Positions 1-8,571 of a DNA stretch of 64,000 bases are shown piece after piece. A model generated the notes under the pieces. It was not told the DNA's origin, did not search any database, and worked only from the letters and a program-made list of their open reading frames with translations. Source of the DNA: Sphingobium aromaticiconvertens (GTDB lineage: Bacteria > Pseudomonadota > Alphaproteobacteria > Sphingomonadales > Sphingomonadaceae). The DNA lies in assembly GCF_037154075.1 (NCBI RefSeq), contig NZ_JBANRJ010000001.1:1037501-1101500 (forward strand), in the 5' to 3' direction. A program made the translations under genes and the position numbers. Position 1 is the first letter of the stretch, and each line of letters starts with the position of its first letter.

Positions 1-2
1 CG

Positions 3-1577
3 CGACGCGACATGCTGACACGCGCGGCGGCGCTGAGCACTATCACTGCCGCCCCGGCCGCAATGGCGCGCGTTGCCGCCCCGCCCCGCTCGGTGGAGCG
101 CTGGGGCGTTTACGAGATCGCCTTGGACGGCCCGCGCGAGGGTAAACCGTTCGACGACGTTCAGGTCGCCGCCACGTTCGAGGGGTGGGGCACGCGGGTC
201 AAGGTTCCTGGCTTCTATGACGGCGACGGCGTCTATCGCATCCGCTTCAGCCCGCCCGAACTTGGCCAATGGCGTTGGACGAGCGAAAGCAACAATGCCT
301 CGCTCGCCGGGCGTTCAGGCAGTTTCGATGCCATCGCGCCGGCGAAGGATAATCATGGCCCGGTTCGCATCAGCAAGGACGGCTATCACTTCGCCTATGC
401 TGACGGCACGCCGTTCCGGCAGATCGGTACGACCTGCTATAGCTGGGCGCTGCAATCCGATGCGAAATGCGCCGAAACGCTGAAAACGCTGGGGAGCGCA
501 CCATTCAACAAGATGCGGATGCTGGTCTTCCCCAACGTGGAATCGGTCGCGACCAACCCGTTCGCGCGCACCGGTGATGGCCTGCGCGCCTGGGATCCGA
601 CGCGCTTCGATCCCGCCTATTTCCGGCGTTATGAGGATCGCATCCAGCGGTTGGGTGCGCTCGGTATCGAGGCTGATGTCATCCTCTACCACCCTTATGA
701 CGAAAAGCGGGGCTATTCGGACATGAAGCGGGAGGATGACGAGCGTTATGTGCGCTACATTTCCGCCCGTTTCGGCGCCTATCGCAACGTCTGGTGGTCG
801 ATGGCCAATGAATATGACGATGTGGAAAGCAAATCGATCGAGGATTGGGACCATCTGTTCCAGATACTCGTCGCGGCCGACCCGCATGATCGGCTGCGAT
901 CGATCCATCAGATAAACACCTATTATGATCATCGAAAGCCATGGATCACCCATGCCAGCATCCAGAACGGAGCGGCGGTGCTGGATGATTTGCGAGCCGA
1001 ACTGCATCGCGCCTTCACGCTGAAGCCGGTGATTTTCGATGAGGTCGTCTATGAAGGCAATTTGGCGGAACGCTGGGGTCAACTGACCGGCGAGGAAATG
1101 GTCGAACGTTTCTGGTTCGGGCTGATCGGCGGCACCTATGTCGGGCACAGCGAAACCATTGATCCGGGCCGCAACGCCGATTCGTCCTGGCTGGGCAAGG
1201 GCGGCAAACTGGTCGGCAACAGCGCTCCGCGTCTCGCTTTCTTGCGGCGCATCATGGAGGAGGGACCGGTTCCAGGGATCGAGCCGATCCAGCCATGGTG
1301 GAACTATCATATCGGCGGCAAGCAGCACGAATATTTCCTGAAATATTTCGGATCGGAACAGCCGACCGAATGGCAGGTGGTCTTGCCGGGGCGCGGCGAA
1401 GCGGCGCTGCAAACCTATCGTGCCGATATCATCGATAGCTGGAACATGACGATTACGCCGGTCAATGGCGTGTTCAGGATGGCGCGCAAGAACCAGTATG
1501 ACGTCCACGACCCCGCACGGCCGACGCTGCCCCTTCCCGGCAAGCCGTGGATCGCGGTGCGTATGGTCAAGGTGTGA
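3..1577 (+). CDS. DUF5060/DUF4038-type glycoside hydrolase, 5' end outside window
   Basis: Putative exported glycoside hydrolase. An N-terminal beta-sandwich of the DUF5060 type (ERWGVYEIALDGP to about residue 95) precedes a TIM-barrel of the DUF4038/DUF5605 type. Barrel signatures include GTTCYSW, the strand segment EADVILYHPYD, and WWSMANEYD, where the Asn-Glu pair is the likely acid/base. An ATG lies at base 12, but the frame stays open to the left edge and the codons just before it read Arg-Arg-Asp. RRDMLTRAAALS therefore looks like a Tat signal whose true start lies outside the window. A paralogue sits at 57002-58588 at the far end of the locus. The family is poorly characterised: relatives act on plant polysaccharide side chains, and the substrate here cannot be read from sequence. 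Confidence 0.8.
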   Translation, partial: RRDMLTRAAALSTITAAPAAMARVAAPPRSVERWGVYEIALDGPREGKPFDDVQVAATFEGWGTRVKVPGFYDGDGVYRIRFSPPELGQWRWTSESNNASLAGRSGSFDAIAPAKDNHGPVRISKDGYHFAYADGTPFRQIGTTCYSWALQSDAKCAETLKTLGSAPFNKMRMLVFPNVESVATNPFARTGDGLRAWDPTRFDPAYFRRYEDRIQRLGALGIEADVILYHPYDEKRGYSDMKREDDERYVRYISARFGAYRNVWWSMANEYDDVESKSIEDWDHLFQILVAADPHDRLRSIHQINTYYDHRKPWITHASIQNGAAVLDDLRAELHRAFTLKPVIFDEVVYEGNLAERWGQLTGEEMVERFWFGLIGGTYVGHSETIDPGRNADSSWLGKGGKLVGNSAPRLAFLRRIMEEGPVPGIEPIQPWWNYHIGGKQHEYFLKYFGSEQPTEWQVVLPGRGEAALQTYRADIIDSWNMTITPVNGVFRMARKNQYDVHDPARPTLPLPGKPWIAVRMVKV

Positions 1578-1588
1578 CGGGCATGTAG

Positions 1589-1819
1589 GTGACGCGGCGG
1601 GAAAACCTGGCGATGGCGTTGGGCGGAACCCTGCTCGCGGGTCATATGGCGGGATGCGGTGAGGCAATGGTGGGGCTTCCGGCGCGGCAAGTCCAGCCAC
1701 CCCAATGGCGGCGTGGCTTCGATCGTCAGCGGATTGCCGATCTGGGCGACGGGCGCTTTCTCAATCCGCTGCTGTCCGGCGATCGGCTCGATCCAGCGAT
1801 CTTACTCCGCGCGCTCTAG
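1589..1819 (+). pseudogene. Truncated GH43 N-terminus (relic)
   Basis: A 76-codon frame with a GTG start 11 bases after the preceding stop. It opens with a lipoprotein-like leader (ALGGTLLAGHMAGC). It then reads RQRIADLGDGRFLNP and SGDRLDPAIL, which closely resembles the first strand of GH43 arabinofuranosidases/xylosidases, where the Asp of the DP pair is the catalytic base. The family normally continues for 300-500 residues, but here a stop follows directly and none of the six frames downstream resumes the fold. I read it as a 3'-deleted GH43 lipoprotein gene once in operon with the upstream hydrolase. It could instead be a short expressed peptide, which is less likely. Confidence 0.6.
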
Positions 1820-1828
1820 GACGCCGAT

Positions 1829-1914
1829 AGTGCTTGTAAACCTATTGTGGCGCCAGCGCTACAATGCCATGAAAACTGCTCAAATAATCATCATACCAAT
1901 TTACAACATTGCAA
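1829..1914 (+). promoter_or_regulatory. Two TTTACAA-type operator copies upstream of TonB receptor 1
   Basis: Two copies of the motif TTTACAAsAT occur here: TTTACAAGCACT on the minus strand at 1829-1840 and TTTACAACATTGCA on the plus strand at 1900-1913. They face each other between the GH43 relic and the receptor gene. The same motif precedes the genes starting at 6752, 51795 and 58588. Binding by a GntR-type regulator is inferred. Confidence 0.5.
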
Positions 1915-1973
1915 CCAACCTGTAACTTGGTTTCAAACGAGCGAGCAGGGCCGTTTGAAGTACAGGAGGGGAT

Positions 1974-4973
1974 ATGGATATGCGCAAAAGCTATCTTTTT
2001 GCGAGTGCGGCTATTGCAATCATCAGTTGTCAATCATGGGCCGCCTATGCGCAGACGGCGGAAGGGGCAGGGGGTGCCCTGCCGCAACGTGTCGAAGACC
2101 AGTCTGATTCGGATCTGACCCGCAACATCGTCGTCACCGGCAGCCGCCTGCGCAGCCCGACTCTGACCTCGCCCAGCCCGCTGCAGGTGATCGACCAGCA
2201 ATCGATCAAGCGCGAAGCCTTCATCAATGTGCTGGACGCGATCCAGCTCAATCCGACCTTCGGCAATCCCGGCAACAGCCGCACCTCCTCAAACGGCAGC
2301 CGGTCGGGCACCGGATCGTCGCAGATCGGTTTGCGCAATGCGGGGCCGGGCCTGACGCTTACACTGATTGATGGTCGCCGGATGGTGTCCAACGATGTCG
2401 GCTTTATCCCGACCGGCTTCGTCGACCGGATTGAGGTCCTCACCGGTGGCGCTTCGGCCGTCTATGGGTCGGACGCGCTGGCGGGCGTCGTCAACTTCAT
2501 TTTCAAGAAGGATTATAACGGCCTGCAGGCGAACGTGCAGGCGGGCCTGTCGGAACGCGGCGACAATGGCGAATATCAGGCCGACCTGACGCTGGGCCGC
2601 AACTTCGCCGATGGTCGCGGCAACGCGCTTTTCTATGTCGGTTGGTCGAAGCAGGAACTCGTCTCTGCCGCGAACCGCGACTTCAGCGCAGGCGGCTTTA
2701 CCAGCCTTGGCACGACTCAGCGGCGCGGGACGCGGGATGACAACAACCTCATCGCTGCGCAGAATCTGTTCGTGCCAGTGCCAATCTATTCGCAGACGAC
2801 CCCTGCAGGCCTGTTCACGGCGGGCGGACGCAACTTCACGGTTGGCGCAGACGGTATGGCACGCCCACCATTGGCCAGTGAAACCTTTAACGGCGCGCCC
2901 TTCGGTGCGCTCGCCAATCCGCTCCAGAGGTTGAATTCCGCTGCGCGGATCAATTACGAGTTGAACGATAATATCAATCTGTTTGCGCAGGGCACCTATG
3001 CCCGCACCACCACCACCGCCTATCTGAACCCATTGGGGCTGGTGTCGGGCGGTGGGCTAGGCGTGTTTGGCAATGGCGGCGTCTACAATATCGAATCCTA
3101 CATCACGTCGCAGGCCGGGACCACTAGCAAGGTGCGTAACGCATTCGTGCCCGATGCGATCTTCAATGCCGCAACCGATACCAACCGCGATGGCCTGCGC
3201 GACATCAGCTTCAGCAAGCGATTGAGCGACTATGGCGGCTTCACTTCCCGTCAGGAACGCGAAACCTATCAGGTGACCGTAGGGGCCGAGGGTGATCTTG
3301 GCTCGGACTGGCGGTATGAGGCCTGGTATTCCTATGGTGTTGCACGCGCGAACCAGAATGGCAGCGGCGTCGTCAACGCCGATCGCTACGCGCAGGCGCT
3401 GGAGGCCGTCCGTGACATCAACGATTTTGACCGCGACGGCGATGTATCGGAGGTCATCTGCGCCAGCGCCGTCGCCCGCGCGGCGGGCTGCGTACCCGCC
3501 AATATTTTCGGAGAAGGCCGCCTTTCTTCTGACGCAATTGCCTATACTCGCGGTACGGTGCTGCGCGATTCACGCCAGACGCTGTCGGACTTTTCGGCCA
3601 ACATCAACGGTCCGCTGTTCCAGCTATGGCCCGCCGGTCCCGTCCAGATCGCTGCGGGCATCGAACATCGGCGCGAAACCAGCAGCGAGATTTTCGATCC
3701 GATCGCCAATGCCGGGCGCAACGGCTATGCGCAGCAGACCAACACCGCCGGGGCGATCACCATCAAGGAAGCCTATGGTGAATTGCAGGTGCCGTTGCTC
3801 GCCAATATCCCCTTCTTTCACAATCTGACGGCGCGCGGTGCGGCGCGCGCGTCCAAATATTCGCAGCTTACCCGCACTTTCATCGGCTATAATGTCGGCT
3901 TTGAATATGCGCCGGTCCGCGACATCCGGTTCCGCGGCGTCTACGCCCGCGCGATCCGCGCGCCGGGGATCAGCGAGCTGTTCCGCCCCGCGCAGGTGAC
4001 AATCGACACCGTGGCCGATCCGTGCCTTGGCGTCACGCTCACCAGCGCCGACGCGACGAGCGTGAATTGCCGTCGCGATGCGTCGGTTGTCGCGAACATC
4101 AACGCCAATGGCGGCGTCTTCTCGCTCAACACGCAGGATCGGGGGGCTTCGGTGACCACCCTGACCGTGCCGAATCCCGACCTGAAGGAGCAATATGCGA
4201 TCACCCAAACGCTGGGTGCGGTCATCAACCCGGTGTCGATCAATGCGCTGCGCAATCTGACCGTCACCGGCGATTATTATAAGTTGAAGATCACGGGCGG
4301 TTTCGGCGCTAACAATGTGAGCACTACCGCAAACCTCTGCTACGTTCAGGGTTTTGATCAGTTTTGCGACCAAATCATCCGCCGCACCACTCCGGTCGGT
4401 CCGTATAGCGTCGGCTCGATCGACCAGTTCCGTGGGCAGCTTGTCAACGGTACCGGCGTCCGCATTGTCGAGGGGCTGGACTTCAGCATGTCCTATTTCA
4501 CCACGCTTGATAATGTGGGCATCAACGGCAGGCTCAGCGTCTCGGGCAGCTACAGCCACCTCCTGCGCAGCTACACCACGCCGACAGCGGGCGCGGCCAA
4601 GCGCAACCTGAAGGGTGAACTTGGCACGCCGTCTGATCCGGCGTCGGGCACCATCAGCTTCGACACCAAGTCGTTCGGCTTCTCGGTCACGGGCCAATAT
4701 GTGTCGGCCGCCTATCTGGAGGAACCGTTCCGCGCCAACTATCTGATGGCAGATGGCACACCGGTCGATCGCAAATATTTCAAGATCCCGCATTATTTCT
4801 ACACGAACGTCCAGTTGCGCGTGAATGCGGGCGAAAAATACCAGATGTTCTTCGGCATCAAGAACCTGACCGATACGCAGCCGTTCGTGCTGTATGCAGG
4901 CCTGCCGGGCAATGGCTACACCTATGATCCTTTTGGGCGTCGCTTCTACGCCGGCGTGCGTGTGACGATGTAA
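1974..4973 (+). CDS. TonB-dependent receptor 1
   Basis: Outer-membrane TonB-gated importer of about 999 residues, probably for oligosaccharides released by the neighbouring hydrolases. A Sec signal peptide (RKSYLFASAAIAIISC to AYA-QT) is followed by the TonB-box/plug region (NIVVTGSRL). The plug carries the usual LTLIDGRRM, DRIEVLTGGASAVYGSDA and AGVVNFI motifs. The barrel ends in an aromatic terminal strand (GRRFYAGVRVTM). AGGAGG at 1964-1969 stands before two possible ATGs, 1974 and 1980; spacing favours neither decisively. Upstream TTTACAA motifs suggest co-regulation with the hydrolases at 5085 and 57002. A rho-independent terminator follows. Ligand identity is inferred only from neighbours. 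Confidence 0.95.
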   Translation: MDMRKSYLFASAAIAIISCQSWAAYAQTAEGAGGALPQRVEDQSDSDLTRNIVVTGSRLRSPTLTSPSPLQVIDQQSIKREAFINVLDAIQLNPTFGNPGNSRTSSNGSRSGTGSSQIGLRNAGPGLTLTLIDGRRMVSNDVGFIPTGFVDRIEVLTGGASAVYGSDALAGVVNFIFKKDYNGLQANVQAGLSERGDNGEYQADLTLGRNFADGRGNALFYVGWSKQELVSAANRDFSAGGFTSLGTTQRRGTRDDNNLIAAQNLFVPVPIYSQTTPAGLFTAGGRNFTVGADGMARPPLASETFNGAPFGALANPLQRLNSAARINYELNDNINLFAQGTYARTTTTAYLNPLGLVSGGGLGVFGNGGVYNIESYITSQAGTTSKVRNAFVPDAIFNAATDTNRDGLRDISFSKRLSDYGGFTSRQERETYQVTVGAEGDLGSDWRYEAWYSYGVARANQNGSGVVNADRYAQALEAVRDINDFDRDGDVSEVICASAVARAAGCVPANIFGEGRLSSDAIAYTRGTVLRDSRQTLSDFSANINGPLFQLWPAGPVQIAAGIEHRRETSSEIFDPIANAGRNGYAQQTNTAGAITIKEAYGELQVPLLANIPFFHNLTARGAARASKYSQLTRTFIGYNVGFEYAPVRDIRFRGVYARAIRAPGISELFRPAQVTIDTVADPCLGVTLTSADATSVNCRRDASVVANINANGGVFSLNTQDRGASVTTLTVPNPDLKEQYAITQTLGAVINPVSINALRNLTVTGDYYKLKITGGFGANNVSTTANLCYVQGFDQFCDQIIRRTTPVGPYSVGSIDQFRGQLVNGTGVRIVEGLDFSMSYFTTLDNVGINGRLSVSGSYSHLLRSYTTPTAGAAKRNLKGELGTPSDPASGTISFDTKSFGFSVTGQYVSAAYLEEPFRANYLMADGTPVDRKYFKIPHYFYTNVQLRVNAGEKYQMFFGIKNLTDTQPFVLYAGLPGNGYTYDPFGRRFYAGVRVTM

Positions 4974-4997
4974 GCGCCTTCCCTCCTCCCCCCTTGG

Positions 4998-5034
4998 AAC
5001 CCGATCCGGCAAACTGCCGGGTCGGGTTTTCTTT
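4998..5034 (+). terminator. Rho-independent terminator after TonB receptor 1
   Basis: Arms AACCCGATCCGGCA and TGCCGGGTCGGGTT pair with one mismatch around a 2-base loop. The hairpin is followed by TTTTCTTT. It sits 25 bases after the receptor stop and between convergent genes, so it may work in both directions. Confidence 0.85.
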
Positions 5035-5084
5035 GGATTGGATCGGGTGATCGAATGTCGCCGGTCAGGATCGACCGGTCACGG

Positions 5085-6752
5085 CTATGCGATCCGGGCG
5101 GACAGCCGCTTGAGCTTTGCCGAACGGGCAACCACCTTACCGTCGACCAGCAGGGTCAGCCCCTTGCCCTTGCGATAGCGCGCGCCGTCCCGGTCCCACA
5201 GGATCGTCAATATGCGCCCGCGATACGGAACCCCGTCAAGGGCGAACCAGTCCCAGGCATCGTCGGGCACCAGCGGATGTACGACCAGCCGCTCTCCCGC
5301 TTCAGGCCGCACGCCTACCAGCCCGTTGATCACCAGGTCGCAATAGGTAGAATGGTTATAATATCGGCCGCGTTCCAGATCGTTGTGGAGATATCGGCCC
5401 GTCACCTCATCCAGATATTCGCCGATATAGGGCTTGCCGTCACGATAGGTCGCGCGGGCATAGGTGCGCAATGCATCGAAATAGTCGCGCGTGGCGACAT
5501 GCGGCTGCGCGCCCTTATTCAACAGGTTGCCGAGCGCCGTCAGCGTCTGCGACGTCGCGAATGGCCAGACCGGCCCGTTCCATTCGCACCGCCCCTCGAC
5601 CCGGTATCGAAAACGCGGATGCCGCCGCTCTGCCGTGGTGATGCCGAAGGGTGCGTCGAAGCCCTGGGGATCGCGAAGCTGCGCCCACGCCGCCTCATAG
5701 CCGCGCTCTCGGTCGGGCAGGTCGAAATACCAGGGGATGAAGCCTAACGCCTCGCGCGCATCGCTTAGCGTGCCGTCGTCGGGCTGGCCGGGGTGGACGA
5801 AGCGCACTTTGAAGAAATCGGCGCGCTTATCCCACAATCTATCCTGCACCACATGCTTGAGTGTCGCGGCCTTGTCGCGGTAGCCGCGCTCCAGTTCGGG
5901 CCGTCCGGTCAGCCGGGCGATCGCCGCCATCGCGACGGCGTTGCCGTACATATAGCTGTTGAGCGGCGGGCGCAGATTGCGATCCGTGCGCGAACCGCTG
6001 ATCGATTCCTCCATCGCGTCGCGCACGTCATATTGCCAGAATGACCCGTCCGGGTTCATCCTTTCCCGCTCCCAGCCCTGATAATAGATTTGGAACGCAT
6101 CGAACATGGCGGCCATCCCGGCGGTATCGCCAGTGACCAGCCAGCGCTGCCAGGCGGCCCAGATCGTCCAGCCGCTATATTTGAACAGATCCTTGGGCGC
6201 CGCCCCATCGGCACGATCGCCCAGCCAGTAGCGCAGGATGTTGTCGACCCAGCTTGGGTCGCGCAACCATCGTCCTTCCATCACATGATGGCCGACGGCG
6301 CTGCTGACCGGTGCGCGATGATAGAATTCCGTGGCGTTTATGCCCTCGGGCGTGCGGACCAGCGCCTTGCGATAGCTCCACCAGCGGAACCAGTAGATTT
6401 CCTCAACCTGGGGGTCGGGACATTCGAAGGCCGGGACGTTGCGCATCATCCATTCCCATGCCCCGCTGTTGGGGATCAGGTTGAACGGGCGTTCCGGATC
6501 CTGCGCATTGAACCGATCGACATGATGCCCGAAACGCGCATAATCGAGTATGGCGAGTGGTTGCGGTTGCGCAGCGAGTGCGGGAGCGGCGGCGATCGCC
6601 ACGCCGCCCGCTCCCAGCCCCAGCAGCGCGGCGATTGAGCGAATGGCCCGTTGCCGGGAAAATCCTGTTCTGGGGCATGGCGCTATCCATCCAGCATGTG
6701 CGCCGACCCCATGGGGTGACAGCCGACTTCGTGGTGAGCAGGCTACAAACAT
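5085..6752 (-). CDS. MGH1-like (alpha/alpha)6-barrel glycoside hydrolase
   Basis: Predicted exported glycosidase of about 555 residues. A hydrophobic N-terminal segment (IRSIAALLGLGAGGVAIA, then PALA-AQ) precedes an all-helical barrel of the GH63/trehalase/MGH1 type. Supporting motifs are IYWFRWWSYRKAL, YSGWTIWAAWQRWL, CEWNGPVWPFATSQTLTAL and NHSTYCDLVINGL. A short beta-domain closes the protein. The only in-frame ATG that leaves a short N-terminus is at 6752, 28 bases after the SDR stop; it lies inside an operator-like sequence and gives an unusually long n-region, so the start is uncertain. It is last in the 16703-to-5085 operon but may also have its own promoter at 6741-6780. Glycoside linkage is unknown. 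Confidence 0.8.
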   Translation of the reverse strand: MFVACSPRSRLSPHGVGAHAGWIAPCPRTGFSRQRAIRSIAALLGLGAGGVAIAAAPALAAQPQPLAILDYARFGHHVDRFNAQDPERPFNLIPNSGAWEWMMRNVPAFECPDPQVEEIYWFRWWSYRKALVRTPEGINATEFYHRAPVSSAVGHHVMEGRWLRDPSWVDNILRYWLGDRADGAAPKDLFKYSGWTIWAAWQRWLVTGDTAGMAAMFDAFQIYYQGWERERMNPDGSFWQYDVRDAMEESISGSRTDRNLRPPLNSYMYGNAVAMAAIARLTGRPELERGYRDKAATLKHVVQDRLWDKRADFFKVRFVHPGQPDDGTLSDAREALGFIPWYFDLPDRERGYEAAWAQLRDPQGFDAPFGITTAERRHPRFRYRVEGRCEWNGPVWPFATSQTLTALGNLLNKGAQPHVATRDYFDALRTYARATYRDGKPYIGEYLDEVTGRYLHNDLERGRYYNHSTYCDLVINGLVGVRPEAGERLVVHPLVPDDAWDWFALDGVPYRGRILTILWDRDGARYRKGKGLTLLVDGKVVARSAKLKRLSARIA

Positions 6753-6770
6753 ATAAACATGTTGTAAACC
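6741..6770 (-). promoter_or_regulatory. TTTACAA-type operator/palindrome before the MGH1-like gene
   Basis: On the minus strand TTTACAACATGT runs straight into TTATATGTTTGTAG, forming an imperfect inverted repeat (TACAAACAT facing ACATGTTGTA). It overlaps the only plausible start codon of the downstream gene. It belongs to the same motif class as 1900-1913, 51751-51793 and 58611-58622. This suggests an internal regulated promoter within the long minus-strand operon. Confidence 0.5.
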
Positions 6771-6780
6771 TGTACATCCA

Positions 6781-7509
6781 TCATATCGACCAGCCGCCGT
6801 CGATATTGTGAATCTGTCCCGTAGTATAGGTTGCGCCCGCCAGATAGACGACCAGATCGGCGATTTCCTCTGCCTGACCCAGCCGTCCAATCGGCTGCCG
6901 CGCGACGAAGGCGGCACGGGTTTCCTCATAATCCCCCTGCGCCGCCAGCCGCGCGTTAAGCGAAGGCGTGTCGACCGTACCGGGACAGATGGCGTTGCAG
7001 CGAACGCCCATTCCCACATAATCGGCGGCCACTGCCTTGGTCAGGCCGATTACCGCTGCTTTGGTCACGCCATAGACGAAGCGATTGGGCACGCCCTTCA
7101 CGCTGGAAGCGACCGAGGCCATGTTGATGATGGCGCCTTCGCGCCGATCGATCATGCCGGGCAGGCAAGCGCGGATCATCCGGGTCATCGCCTTGATGTT
7201 CAGGGCATAGGCAAAGTCGAGATCGTCGTCGGAGGCTTCCAGCAGCGTCCCGCTATGGACTACGCCCGCGCAGTTGAACAGGATGTCCGCGCGGGCCATC
7301 CGGTCGGCCATGCCGTCGATGGCGGCCGGGTCCAGCACGTCCAGCCGCGCCGTTTCCACCGACGCACCGCTCAGTCCTTCCAGAGCGTCTTCGTCGATAT
7401 CGGTGGCGATGACATGCGCGCCCGCTTGCGCCAGCGCCAGGACGGAAGCACGGCCTATGCCATGGGCGGCGGCGGTGACGAGGGCGGTCTTGCCCGACAG
7501 GTCGATCAC
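6781..7509 (-). CDS. SDR dehydrogenase, 2-keto-3-deoxy-L-fuconate/rhamnonate dehydrogenase type
   Basis: NAD(P)-dependent short-chain dehydrogenase of 242 residues. The cofactor motif is TAAAHGIGR, followed by an acidic residue pattern (VIATDID) that favours NAD. NCAG is present, then the Ser-Tyr-Lys triad (MASVASS, YGVTK). The stretch RCNAICPGTVDTPSL is typical of the subgroup that oxidises C4 of 2-keto-3-deoxy-L-fuconate or -rhamnonate in the non-phosphorylated 6-deoxyhexose pathway. A close paralogue lies at 22775-23515. It follows the Gfo/Idh gene by 12 bases in the long minus-strand operon. The general class is secure and the exact substrate is inferred. Confidence 0.85.
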   Translation of the reverse strand: MIDLSGKTALVTAAAHGIGRASVLALAQAGAHVIATDIDEDALEGLSGASVETARLDVLDPAAIDGMADRMARADILFNCAGVVHSGTLLEASDDDLDFAYALNIKAMTRMIRACLPGMIDRREGAIINMASVASSVKGVPNRFVYGVTKAAVIGLTKAVAADYVGMGVRCNAICPGTVDTPSLNARLAAQGDYEETRAAFVARQPIGRLGQAEEIADLVVYLAGATYTTGQIHNIDGGWSI

Positions 7510-7521
7510 GATTTGGCTCTC

Positions 7522-8571
7522 CTAATATCCGGGCACAGGCGTGCCGGGGCGGGTGTTGGATTGATAACAGGCCTCGACCAGCGCCATGCTGTGCCAGGCA
7601 TCCTCGACATGGGTGGCGAGGCGGTCATCCTCCCCCGCGGTAAAGCGCTGGAGATTGGCCATCGGGCCGATGAACGCGTCGGGAAACCAGCCGCCGTCCA
7701 GCGAATGTTGTTCCCATGGTCCGCCACGCGGGGCAGTCCATAATTCATCTGCCTCGCCGGTGGGATAGTCGAGCAACAGGCCGAGCTTGATCATCGCCGC
7801 GCCCTGCGTCCCTTCGATGCGGAAGGCCGCGTCCTGGAAACGACGGCCAAAATCATGATGATGATTGATCGACAGGACCGCGCGCAGCGCACTGCCATAG
7901 TCCAGTATCGCGCTGGTGCGCGTGTCCGCCAGCGGGCTGGACGGATGGCCGTAGCTGCGTGCCATCACTGCCAGGGGATTGCCCGCCAGCGCACGTATCG
8001 CATCCAGATAATGGATCGAATGCGACACGATTTCCACGCGCGGATTGGCATTGAGATGGGGGAACAGATGCCATGGCGTGACGAGGTTGATATGGACCTC
8101 AATCTCGACCAGTTCGCCCAGATCGCCGCGCGTGATCGCATCGGCGACCGCCAGCATCATCGGTGCATAGCGAAGCTGGAAATTGACGGCGGCGATCAGC
8201 CGTCGGTCCCGGCATAGCTGCCGGATCGCGGTTGCTTCGGCCAGGTCCAGCCCCATCGGCTTCTGCAACAATATGCTTGCGCCTTCGGGCAGGGCGGACA
8301 GGATAGCCCGATGCGCGACCGGCGGCGCAGCCACGTCGAATATGGCATCCGCCGCCGCCGCTTCCTCCAGCGATCCAAAGACGATCGGCACATTCCACGC
8401 ATCAGCCAGTTCCTGCGCCCGGTGTCGATCGGTATCGAACAGGCCCGCGACGACGAACCCCGCCTTGCGATAGGCTGGCAGATGCGCGTCGCGCACGATC
8501 CCGCCTGCACCGATGATGACGATGGGCCGGGGCGCCGTCGGCATCGGCCAATGTTGCTGCAGGGCGCTCAT
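7522..8571 (-). CDS. Gfo/Idh/MocA-family oxidoreductase
   Basis: Cytoplasmic NAD(P)-dependent sugar or sugar-acid dehydrogenase of 349 residues. The N-terminal Rossmann fold has the dinucleotide motif IIGAGGIVRDAHLPAY. The family's EKP-like loop appears here as LLQKPMGLDL, where the Lys-Pro is kept but the usual Glu is Gln. The C-terminal alpha/beta domain contains SHSIHYLDAIRAL with the His residues expected near the active site. The ATG overlaps the preceding stop (ATGA). Placed between an ABC importer and an SDR, it probably oxidises or epimerises an imported sugar. The substrate is not recognisable. Confidence 0.85.
   Translation of the reverse strand: MSALQQHWPMPTAPRPIVIIGAGGIVRDAHLPAYRKAGFVVAGLFDTDRHRAQELADAWNVPIVFGSLEEAAAADAIFDVAAPPVAHRAILSALPEGASILLQKPMGLDLAEATAIRQLCRDRRLIAAVNFQLRYAPMMLAVADAITRGDLGELVEIEVHINLVTPWHLFPHLNANPRVEIVSHSIHYLDAIRALAGNPLAVMARSYGHPSSPLADTRTSAILDYGSALRAVLSINHHHDFGRRFQDAAFRIEGTQGAAMIKLGLLLDYPTGEADELWTAPRGGPWEQHSLDGGWFPDAFIGPMANLQRFTAGEDDRLATHVEDAWHSMALVEACYQSNTRPGTPVPGY

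Noticed and set aside
6753..7019. Upstream extension of the (alpha/alpha)6 hydrolase into the SDR gene
   Set aside because: It overlaps the well-supported SDR and lacks any leader features.
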